This document shows, one piece after another, positions 36,901-48,800 of a stretch of DNA of 64,000 nt (the stretch's first letter is position 1; each line of letters starts with the position of its first letter). Source of the stretch: Apostichopus japonicus (Eukaryota > Echinodermata > Holothuroidea > Aspidochirotida > Stichopodidae); assembly GCF_037975245.1 (NCBI RefSeq), contig NC_092569.1, forward strand, positions 15,911,001 to 15,975,000, read 5' to 3'. The notes below the pieces were generated by a model that saw only the letters and a program-made list of their open reading frames with translations, was not told the DNA's origin and ran no database searches. The translations under genes were made by a program, and so were the position numbers.

Positions 36901-39900
36901 GTGTACTATTTTGTGTCGACATTATGAAAAGCAACCTGTTTAAATAGAAAAGTGAGATTTACTAGTATGTATCGAATACAGGAGAATACTACTTCAATAA
37001 CGGTCAATATCATTTGATATTGCTGCTTTAACAACATCAGGTAGAGACACTATCCAAAGTATGTTCCTCATATCATATACTTTTTTTTTGTGTTCCTTTA
37101 TTTAATTATACAATGAAGAAAATAAACAAAGGAAATTTGTCTGGGAATTTTCAAACACATTAGGAAGAGCTCTTCCAATGTTGGAAACAAGCAAAACACT
37201 CTGTTTATTATCAAAAGGAAAAAGAAAAAAATCCAGTGTGATTTCTTTTCTGACGTGAGATTATGATTACTTTTAAAAGGAAAGACAAAGTGCCAATGTT
37301 TTTTTTTTTTCTAAGACAATTATATTGATTGAAACACAGAAAAATGTGTAAATTTATTAATTTAGCCAAAAATTAATTAAACTTAGACAACGCCACATTG
37401 AGTTGTATAGAATAAAAGATTAAATTGTGTGACAAAACAATGGATCTAAAATATTTCCAACTCGTGCAAAAGTTTTCAAATATTAACCCACCTCGGCCGT
37501 TTGATGAGACGAAGAAAATGCTATCAAACTTGTTGAACACACGAACAAGAAACTTTTAAAACAGCCGTGAGGTTTTCCATTGTTCGGAAATAGGGAATAG
37601 GAAAAGTGAGAATGACAGCTCGAGTCTCGGTAGAGAAGAGAAACAAGGAATGCTAGAAAACAACTTCGAAAATCAACCTACGATTTAACGTGACTTAACA
37701 ATAATTGAAAAGCCCAATTGGCTGTAGGCCAAACTTCTGCTTATGCTTAGTATGTTTGTACGCCACTTTTTTATTATTAATTACCACAGATGGATTTACA
37801 AGCATCCGTCCATCATCATATCGAACATTTCTCTGAATATGATTGGCTGCAAACAATGGGATGCATGAATCAAGTTTCTTCCTTAACGAGGTGTATGACC
37901 ATAGTCTCTCGATATGTTGAACAATCATCAACACAACTATGAACTGGATTGTAGGATTGTCGGCTTTACACAAAAAGTAAGAAATACAAATAGTTCACTT
38001 GCATCAACCCATTTACGGCATTTCCCGCCTTGCAAACATTTCATACTTTCCTAACACACATATTTTATTTTAAAAGCGTGGGACCCTCATTTCCCCACCT
38101 GTAAACTATACTGATGAGTGCAACAAATGCTTAGGCTTTTTTTGTCAACATTGAGCAAATATTATTTTGTTTCGTACAGTATATACCAGTACTCAGTTTG
38201 TTGTTGCCAAAGTTAAGCAAAATATGCAGTAATAATTGTTCATATATTAAATCATGTTTGACTTTTATTGTTTTGTATTTTAAGACTAAATTATAAATAA
38301 AGGAACTGTTTGGTAGTCAAAGTTGAAAGATTAAAAAAAAAATAGAATTTGGATTTGTGACAATATATCGATCACATTTATTTCACATTTTCCGCAAAGT
38401 AAATCTTGGCAGATAGCGTGTATTACAGCGTAAAATTTGTATGTGATCTGAGTAACACGGACTTTTCCTTAATTTGCCTTTCACTACAAATGTATATGTA
38501 AATAAATAAATAAATATATTTATTTGTTTGTTTGAAGGTTCATCAAGTAGATTCACCTGACTTCAGTTGGTGAAAGATAAGCTTCCATTCATCATAATTT
38601 AAGTCTAAGTGGTGATAGATCGAGATACATGTTCGTTATAAAAAAAAAAACACTCCCTTAATTGTTCAGTATAACCTTCCATTAAATCCTGAAAGCCATA
38701 AACACTTTCATAGGGGTGTCGAAACATATCAGATTATTGTCCTATGTTGCCCTCGCCTCCATAAAATAACACACGTGGCTATGTGGTCGTCAATATTAAC
38801 AATAATTTAAGCCTATATCATCACTTCACTTACTTCATTTTGCCACCATTTCAATAATTTAAGTACTTGTTCCATTAAAACGTTCTATAATAATATACCA
38901 TCTCCAAACGGAAAACTATTCGTTTGCCATTTTTATGGTTTCCACAGTGAGTCTCGAAACTGATTTGCATTGCAATCAGAATGTATATATCACTGTGGTG
39001 TTAATGTGTATACATGTATTTTCAACATGTCCAGCGACATAATTACGTAACTGTTGTATGTGTATAATCCTTAAGAAGAAAAAAGGTAGACTGTTCTTGT
39101 AACATTTTCCAGATACAACTGATCTACCATACAATTGATATCCTGCCTTTCTCCCGGCTCAGTCAAGTTCTAAAAAAAGGTGTAAACTTACTAGTGAGGT
39201 AGGATTGACCAAAGATAGTTCAATGTAATAACCGAATATTACCCAAATCAACATCATACATGTTAAACACTAAAGAAGTTACGACAAACACATACCACTG
39301 TCACGCTGTTAACCCGTTCAATCAGCTCTCTACCTCGACTGTCAAACACATTCTACATGACTATGTGCCATCACTTTCATATATTCTGTAGCAACTGTAG
39401 ATGAGCATTTCAAGTCCTACACAGTACTTTGTAGCAACACTTAATTTTTAATATGGGAATCATAGTATCAGCACAGTACTGTATTGTGACACGACCACCA
39501 TCTATCGCTGCGTGAATTTTCATTTTGTGGCCGAATCCTGATATACAAGAACATTGGGTACAGTACTAGTAGTATATATGCCAAGCGGTAAAAGGCGCAT
39601 CCTACAAGTGTATGTAATTGTATTTTACATTTAGTTTCTTACATTTATCTTCTTTTTCTACATAAAAATTTCCCTTTCGATCTACCATTTTTAATCTACC
39701 GTGGAACATAATAAACTAACGTCACGTTACCGCGCACAAAAGTCACAATGAAGAGCTATCCAGAACCGCCGTCACACTTCTATATCAGGACAGCAGATGC
39801 CATAACTGGCTCATTTCTATAGCTAATAGATGGACTATCACAAGCGTGCCACCATGATGGATACATACATGTCTGTAAATGTTCATAACAGTGTGTATAC

Positions 39901-40386
39901 TTGAAATTATGATATTCGAGTGACCGACTAATCGCTGAAGCATTGACGAGAAACTTATTTTATAGCGAATTCCATATACAAGACGGTAACTTCCGGGAGA
40001 GAGAGACATATGGAGAGAAGAAAATTGACATCATGATACATTCACAAAAGATACAAAAACAAAGCATCCTACCCCAGCTCTTTCTACCATTCCGCCGTCT
40101 CTAGCTCTCAACGACCGTAGCTTAAAATTCGTCTCTTCATTTTTGCATGATCATTATGGCTCACATACGCTTACTAATTTGAGTTGAATAACGGTACAAC
40201 CTTATCGAATTCACAACTTTCTCGTAATTGTGACCATATCCTGATAGTTTGATTAGTTGATTTTTATTACAGTTGTTTATGCAGAGTTCGTTTTTACTGA
40301 CTTTATCATTTCCATGTTTGTACTCCACTTAATCATGTACACGGACATCATAATGTCCACAAAGGTCATTTCGTTTGACTAAAGTT

Positions 40387-40388
<2 letters not shown>
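33977..40388. other. Intergenic DNA, no gene recognised
   Basis: About 6.4 kb with no recognised coding exon on either strand. Open frames such as 34310-34663 (-) and 37695-37973 (-) match no family I know and lack splice context. Homopolymer A/T runs are common. This separates the convergent FReD genes A and B. Confidence 0.45.

Positions 40389-40453
<65 letters not shown>
40389..40453. repeat. (TA)n microsatellite
   Basis: About 32 TA units, located 3' of FReD gene B. Confidence 0.95.
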
Positions 40454-40456
<3 letters not shown>

Positions 40457-40505
40457 ATTGCAATGGAGGTAAACGACAAAGGCAAATGAACTCATTACGA
40501 TTTTC

Positions 40506-40630
<125 letters not shown>

Positions 40631-40654
40631 GAGACGTTAAGGTATGTTGCTCCT

Positions 40655-40956
40655 TTAGCTGGTTGGTCGAATTTTCATCTCTACGAACTTGATATTGCAA
40701 TAAACATAATCGGAGGAGAAGATATTTTGTCCAGATCCTCCATTGTAAACTCCGTTTAAATTTTCACCAGTACACGTATAGTAGCAACTGTTGACTTGGA
40801 AACATGAACAATAGTAACCAAAACAATCAGAACACCAATCATCCATGTGCCACCATCCACTCTTGTTCTTTTCAGCGCAGTTAAAGGAGCTACAACCGTC
40901 GTTATCGTTGTCATGGGTGCTGAAAGAGCTGCCTTTGTTGCGGGAGAGTTCCGTCC
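40655..40956 (-). CDS. FReD B last exon (Ca site, pocket, stop)
   Basis: Minus-strand acceptor ATATCCCAG; phase 1 entry; TAA at 40657-40655. Encodes SFSTHDNDNDGC, NCAEKNKSGWWHMDDWC, an inserted SDCFGYYCSCFQVNSCYYTC, then ENLNGVYNGGSG and VEMKIRPTS. The insertion has five Cys. Confidence 0.9.
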
Positions 40957-43900
40957 CTGGGATATGAAGGAATAAATCTCATAGATAACACAATTTGTTG
41001 CCATGATAATACCGGATATGAGCTTTAATAGAAATATGAAAAATGGCAGCAAGTCCTATGACATGAAACATATTCTTGATAGTAAGCAATGACCACCTGT
41101 CCTGTTTTAACTGTTCAATATATCATACCAAGAAAGCGAATGTGTGCAATCACCATAAAAAAGGAGAAAATCAAGGATATTTAGGGGTCAATGTTTTCTA
41201 CTTTTCCAACCAATAACGTTGCAATTTTGTAATTGCTAGCACAATCATTATATGCAGCCATTTGAATGTATTTTCCAAATGGGCTATTTTAAGGTTGTTT
41301 ACATTGTAAAGTGATTATATTAAAAAAAAGATCTTTACAACTATCAAACCAAACTTACAACTTGGTCAATTATAGTATGAGAAGTTTGGAAATTTCGAAC
41401 GAACCTGCGTTACCACTATGGCTGCCTAATTTGTTCATCCTGTATTTGGTGGTTTCCGATTCTATGGCAAACTCGGTATATTCAGCATACTGGGATTGTC
41501 CTCCTGAAGTAGTAATATCGAAGCGAAGCTTATAGTTTTTTTGTGCTGTCAGGTAATGAATTTTGTCATTTCCAAGCCAAAAGTTTGCGCTGACATCACC
41601 AAAGCCGATCTTGTATGTATCCCAGTTTTGGTAAAAATCTGTAGTACCATCAATGCGACGTTGAAAAACCTGTAAAAAATGAAGAGATATTTAAGCACGA
41701 ATTTTACATTTAAGTTATAATCAACAAAAAGGAGTTATGCAGACCAGGCGCTTGTTTTATTCTTGTTGGATTAGCTCTGTAAAGTATACATACCATTCAT
41801 CATGGCCATGCAATGGGCATGATACTAGTATAGGCCAATAAGACAAGTACGAAAGTCACTAGGATCAGCCGATTCACACAGAGCTTACAGTAACTACTGT
41901 AAATCTCAAAGTTTTGTACCACAGTCAATACTGGATTTTGCTGATAAATCAGTAGCATGTGCTATTAGGTTTACAGTAACAACTGAGGATATGTATAATC
42001 TTAACAGATACCAACAACTGGATTTGTTGGAATTACACATATCCTTAGTTCTTACTGTAATCATAATAGCACATGCTACCGATTTACAGCACGATCCAGT
42101 TTTTTACTGTGGTACAAAACTGTAAGATTTACACTAGTAACTGTGTTCTAGATGTGTATCGGGTGCTAGAATGGTTCGAACAAAGTAACTGAGCACATAA
42201 GTTAGAGATTCCATAAACAGCTACGAATGAAAATCGAGTATATGCAGCCATTTTGGCATTAGAGTACACGTGTAAGGACTTACTACAACCAGGGAGTACT
42301 TACAAACTAAAAGGTAAAGTCTGTTTTCAAGCCGTAACGAAATATGAGGTATCGTGGCATTGGAAGCACTAATGCTGTTTTTGTTTCCTCTGATTCTGAT
42401 GAAATTTTACGGTACAGGGTTAATACTGTCAACGTTATATCATGAAGAGTTTTGGATTCAGATAAAGATACATTGTAACTGACTTACTGTCCAACCCCCG
42501 CCATTATCCATTTTACAGTAAACATGGAATGCTGCGCCAGGCCATCCAGCAGGAAGGATTTTGTAAACACCATCTTGCGTATAACCAGCATCGTAAACGT
42601 CCTTACAGTCTGAATACAGTACTTTAAAACAAATAGACCAAAAAACAAACAATAAAACATTTTCAGCTCTCATGAAATACTTGATACAAAAACAAAATTA
42701 TTATACTTTCTATCCAATTTGAAGATATACTTTAACTTTTCTAAAATCTAGTAAACGTTTTCGAGCAATTGCAAATACTTCAACTTTATAATTTTCAGTA
42801 TAAATCAACACACTATCTACCAACATCTAATTCAGTCACAACTGGGTATACTCACATCAAACCAACAACTGCAATTCAATCAATTTTTTTTTCGGCATTA
42901 TTCAAAAAGGTAATTGAAAAGGAATCATGCAGCTATATTGATTTTTTTCACTTGGTAAGTAATATACGACATCATATTGTTTAAAACCAGGTCAAAAACT
43001 ACATATTAGAGGTAATAACACCAATGTCCAGACATGGTTAGAGAACAGTAGCTCGGCATCTAGTAACGATGTATTCTAACTTCTAACAAAGACGAATCTC
43101 ATATTTGTCAATAGGTATTCACTAGGTACATTGATCAATATATTTGGCAATATATACAACAGTTTGCGGTAAGATTCATTTTACGTTTACGTTGTTTGTC
43201 AAGATTTTTATATCTAGCCCAATGAAAGGAAAGGCCTAAGCAACATGAAAGAGATCCGCTCCTTCTGATAGAAAAGGTAAAAAACTATCACTTACAAACT
43301 TACCAGGTGGAGTAGTAGTGGGTGATTCCGTAGTACTTGGCTTTATTGTGTGTTGTGTCGTTCCTATGAAAATAAAAGGATAACGCCCATTTAATTTCAT
43401 CAAACTGAACCCTTTAACAGATACTACATAGGCAGTAATATATCCGTTACATTTATCAATCTTAAGCGTTAGCGGAAATCATAGTTCTGTTATGCATTAA
43501 GTCTTGTTGCAAAGTTTGTTAAATATTATGAACATATTTCATAGCTTTTTTCTAAAATGCAATATTTCATGAAACCTATTCGAGATGAAAAAAAAATGAG
43601 CTTAAAGCTTCAACAACACATACTGAAATAAGAGACTGACTAATGACATTACAAGGGGGAAAAAAATATTACCATCGGATTTAAATAAGAGAAAAATATT
43701 AAAATTAATCATACCAGATGACGTAGTAGTTGGTAATTCAGTTGTACTTGGCTTTATAGCTTCTGTCGTTCCTGTAACAAACAAACAATAAATCAACTTA
43801 CTTTTGTACACAAACCAAGTACCTGTAATTGCCGTATTTAATAATGAAAGACATTTTTCTGTTTATCTTACCAGGTAACGTAGTAGTTGGTAACTGAGTT

Positions 43901-45798
43901 GTACTTGGCTTTATTGTTTCTTCTGTGGTTCCTGTTAGAAACAAACAATAGTACAACTTAATTTTCACAAGAAACAAATCCCTGTAACGGCAGTATTATG
44001 TAAAGTGATTTGTCCATTTAATATATATATACACTCTTAATTTTTCCGGGTCACTTTTTCCTGATAAAAATAGTTTCATCCTTTTCAGGATAAGTTTAAT
44101 CCATTCCCGGATAAAATTCAACCATTCCCGATTCAATTTCATTAGGCATGGTATCATTCCTTTGTACCGTTCCTGATCAGAACGTAGCGCTTGATGCTAT
44201 TGGCTGATGTACATCATGTGACATAAGCTTTGATTGTGCTTGCAGCGCTCGAACGCTATTCGTAGCCATCTTTTCCAAACTTTGCACTCACGAAATGCTC
44301 TTATGGATCTCGTAAGAGCAAAATTACTTCAATGGGGATTGGAGAAGTACGTCAAGAATTTCAAAGGTGAGTTATTAGGCACTTTCCATTTCGTTTGTTG
44401 TGTTAATCATACGCAATAAATTTAGTGATTTGAAGAAGCTATGCTCACTCCGTGACGGGTTTACTCTGGCCTAGCGTTATACAGTGTGCACTATAGTGTG
44501 TAGCGTGTGGTGGTTTTTGATTGACTGTACTGTACAGTATACTACAGTACTGTACATGCCTACACACAACAGTATGCAGTACTATTGTGAAGCCTCTATG
44601 GTGCTACAGGGCAAACAGTATTACTGTATAGTGGCCTATTAGTGGGTTCTAATGTTCAGTTGCTACTTCACCACAAAGTGGATTGTCATTTTTCGATAAC
44701 CAAATAAATTGAATGACATAAGTAAGGCAGGCAAGGCCTAATAAGGGTTCCTGGTAATTTAGATTTAGGTAATGTAAGACTTGCCTCCAGTGGGAATCAG
44801 TCTTTCCCTGTACAGTATGTTCTATATAAGGTGATCATTTACAAATAAGGCATAAGCCTATATGCTACTGTAGTGTTGTGGTTGGACTGGGCCCAGTAGC
44901 GGAGTGTACTGAACTGTACTTTTGCGTTGAAATGAAAACAACACTGATTTTTCGTACTTTTTTTTTTAATCAATATTTATATAAATAAGTTTCTGCAAAA
45001 GAAAAAAACAGAGATGGTAAAGTCATCATTAAATCGCAAATACATTTGTAGGCTAGTGTCCATAGGTTCATGGTATTGTGTAATAATACAGTCGACGCTT
45101 GAAGTAGCGGTTCCGCGAATATTTCAGGTATACCCGGTTATACCGAGCAGGTATGCCGCTTTATGTTAATGCTTATACCGATACACCTTTGCATAAAGTT
45201 GCCTAGTAATGGCAAAAAGAGGGGTAAAATAACACACTAAATGGTATGCAGAAACTTCTCTGAATTCTTATACTGTTCATGGAAATAGATCATAAAGATC
45301 TGAGATCCGTATTGAAACGTTCTGTAAACTTCATTTATGGCAATATGTTTTAAAATGCAAAATAAGGTAAGGAAAAATTGGCCAAATACAGGTCTTTTAA
45401 AATTGTGTTCATATACCATACTGTGTGCAAAAGTGGGTGCTGTACAGTATGGCTTGTGATAAGAATAGGCTCTTAATTGCATGAGGTCTGCAGATAAAAA
45501 AAAAATGCAGAAATGAATTTTCATGGAGGTATTACTACAATAAATTTTTAGAGAAGTAACATTTTGCTATCATATGTTGTCTTTGCTAAATTTCAGGAAG
45601 TCTAGTTTTGTGCTGGCACAGGTCGCCATGAAGCAACAGTCAACCTGGAAAACCGACTGCGATACGTGAGGAGAAAGGACCAAAATAAGACAAAGAAGTC
45701 TGTTTGCGACCCTCATAAACCTTCAAAGCTGGTTGACACAACAGATTTGAAATTGATATCAGGTAAATTAAATTAAATATATTTATTTATTTATTTAC

Positions 45799-45833
<35 letters not shown>

Positions 45834-48800
45834 TTCATTCATTCATTCATTCATTCATTCATTCATTCATTCATTCATTCATTCATTCATCCATCCATCC
45901 ATCATCCATCCATCCATCCATCCATCCATCCATCCATTCATTCATTCATTCATTCATGTAGTTTTTGCATCTAGTTACTTTTGTTGCTTAAAACGATATC
46001 AATGATTGTTCTTCACAGATGATGCAGAGGAGTGTGTTATTTCAGCGGTGGTAACGTGTCTGGAAACTGGAGTATCACAGAGCCTTTAATATCAGAGACA
46101 ATAAGAAGAGTTCTGTGGGAGATATTCTCTCAGAAAATACACAACAGATGACATGGTAAGAGTTTTACTCACTACATGTGCTGTTCTAGCTCAGTCACTT
46201 GGCGAACAGGAACCCGAACTAAAGTGCCAAAAGCTTACTGTTGCTGTAAGACTTAAGAAGAGTGAATAATGCCATGTTGTAGGCTACACATTATATATCA
46301 ACGTTAATTGGGCCATAAGAGTGTGGTATGAGTGTTTTGCTGGTCCTTTTCTAGCCTTTCCTTGGGTACCTGTTAGGTTGATTGCAATTTTACTGAGCTT
46401 CAAAATCATGCAAATCTGCTATTTCTCTTTCTTTTATGACTCTACTATTTTTAGTACTTTAAGTTAACGAAGGTTGCCTCACATTCTTAAAATCATATAT
46501 GTTTCTCAGAGAGAATGACCTAACGGTTATGAAATGATTGAGAATCACAATGATAATGATGCATGGTGTTGGTGATGGTGGTGGTGATGATGATAGTGAA
46601 GATGGTGGTGGTGGTGGTGATGATGATGGTGGTATTGGTGATGATGATGATGGTGGTGGTGGTGATGATGGTGATGATGATGAGGAGCTGGTTGCAAAAT
46701 TTCAAAATTGTGGCAATGTATGGTTGTATCCTTGTATGTCAGAATGTTGGAATTTGAAAACAAAAATGTGTAATTTCTCATATATCTTTTCAATAGATTG
46801 GCACAAACATACCATCTGTCCTTGATAAAGTTCAACAGCCACAGCCTTTCGTTTTGGCATGAGGACCAAGAGAGCAACCAGAGCAGGTGTTTAGTAGAGT
46901 TGAAAAAAGGGGGCTACCTTGCAATGACTTCTGCAGACAGTTGACATATGTTTTAAAATGCTTGATACTTGAAATAGAATGATACTACCTGGGACTTTTT
47001 GAGAACTTTTTGAACCAGAAGACTGAGTAATCATCACCTTTCTCTTACCCGTCATGGTATTAATGGATATCACATTATCTTAGATAACAAATTTATCATA
47101 GTTTGAGTTCAGTTTGTCCACTAATGTTCAATATTGACAAGTCAAATTGCACTGGAATAGTTCGGGTGAGCCGGTTGCATAATTTAATTGCACAAATTCC
47201 TCATTGTTATGTGTGAGCTGTTCAGATTTTAAAGAGGTGAATAGAGGGATGGTGTTATTTCTAGTATAAAGAGTGAGTGATGCATTGGTACTTAACCTGC
47301 CCCCACCATCTCCCCCAACTCAAATCTGCCTATGCCACTCAAAGTAACAAGAGAAACATCATCAAGCATTCATACGTGATTATGCAAGCACTTGTCCATT
47401 TCCAAACATGTTGGTGGTTCAGTGAAATACTTAAGTTTTCGAAGTATTTTCATTTATTTTAATACATAGAACATTCGATGCAATTAATATTTAATAAAAT
47501 TTTGCAGAGGTAAACATAGTAAGGAAATTATTTTTACAAACATTTTCTTATTCCCATGACAAATCACATCTCTATCATTTCTGCTGTATGTAACAAAGTT
47601 TTGTGCATGCAATTTAAAGTCTTACCTATTGTTAAGTTGTACAATATCAAAGTTGTGTCATTCTATAGTACTAAGTTATTCGTAACAAACCAACATATAT
47701 CAAAGTATCATTATTTGGTAAATAATGTAAGACCATTCGTTGAGAGGCTGGTGGAGTAGCATTTTTCAGAATTGTTCATTTTCCTGCAATATGTAGATTT
47801 CAAAGGTTAAAGTTAGCAGGAGATGATCTCTTTTAAGCACATTCTAACATTTGAACCTATTGTGGGATATCTTTAGTGGAGATTTTAAAGCATAAGACAT
47901 GCTTCTAGTTAAAAAATAAATATTTTGAAAGAAAAAGTTACACATAAATTGCCACAACAAGTCACGAGTCACATATATAGCAGGGATATAACTAAAAATA
48001 GTATACACTTTTGCTGCCTTGATAAAACTCTCGCATTCCATCCACTTTTCCATTTCCGCTTTTGTTCATCAGTATTGTAACCCAAATCAACCTCTTTCTG
48101 TAAGTAGAAATAGTTGACGTTGTTTGTTAACGAAGTTGTTAAAAAGAATAAAGACATGGCCAAGTTATTTTCAGATTTGTATGTTGCTTCTTATTCATAA
48201 CATATCCAGAACGTAAGAACCCTTGAAACGGAAACAGGATCAAATTTATCCGGAATGGGGTCATTGTTTTTTTGATCCGGAAATCCGGATCATTTTGATC
48301 CGGGCGGGATCGGTGCCCCTGGGATCCGGAAGCCGGATCAAATTTGATCCGGAATGGGGTCAATGTTCTTTGATCCGGAAATCCGGATCATTTTCATCCG
48401 GACGGGGTCGGTGCCCCTGGGATCCGGAAACCGGATCAAATTTGATCCGGAATGAAACAAATTTGATCCGGATGTTTTAAGAGTGTATATATACATATAC
48501 ATATATATATATTTTTATATATATATATATATTAATTTGGGGAGTGTAATTAAGACCAAATAAGATATAAATATTTTGCATTACGATACTTTGGCCATTA
48601 GTTGTACGGTAAGAAAGAATAGTTAGTATTTCTCTCTATTTGTCATGATATAAAGTTTACTCGAATAAAGAAGAATATCGTAAAATACACGCTCCAATAT
48701 GGAAGCAAAAGACATCACCATAATGAAAGACATTTTTCTATTTATCTTACCAGGTAACGTAGTAGTTGGTAACTGGGTTGTACTTGGCTTTACAGTTTCT

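Larger units (their letters stand above)
44032..48485. mobile_element. 4.45 kb TIR DNA element inserted in a FReD B stalk intron
   Basis: The ends are inverted: CACTCTTAA at 44032-44040 and TTAAGAGTG at 48477-48485, with TCCGG about 14 bp in on both sides and degenerate similarity beyond. A TA flanks each end, but the site is a (TA)n tract, so duplication length is uncertain. The flanks rejoin to give a normal copy of the tandem stalk-intron unit, comparable with 51640-51690, which proves insertion. The interior carries SAM-like and other decayed exon-like segments on +, a compound tetranucleotide tract and a GAT/GGT tract. The superfamily is not identified. Confidence 0.72.

Noticed and set aside
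46520-46877. His-rich and Thr/Ile-rich frames
   Set aside because: They come from the imperfect GGT/GAT triplet tract.
48223-48480. An 85-codon repetitive frame
   Set aside because: It is translation of the CCGGATC tandem repeat at the end of the TIR element.
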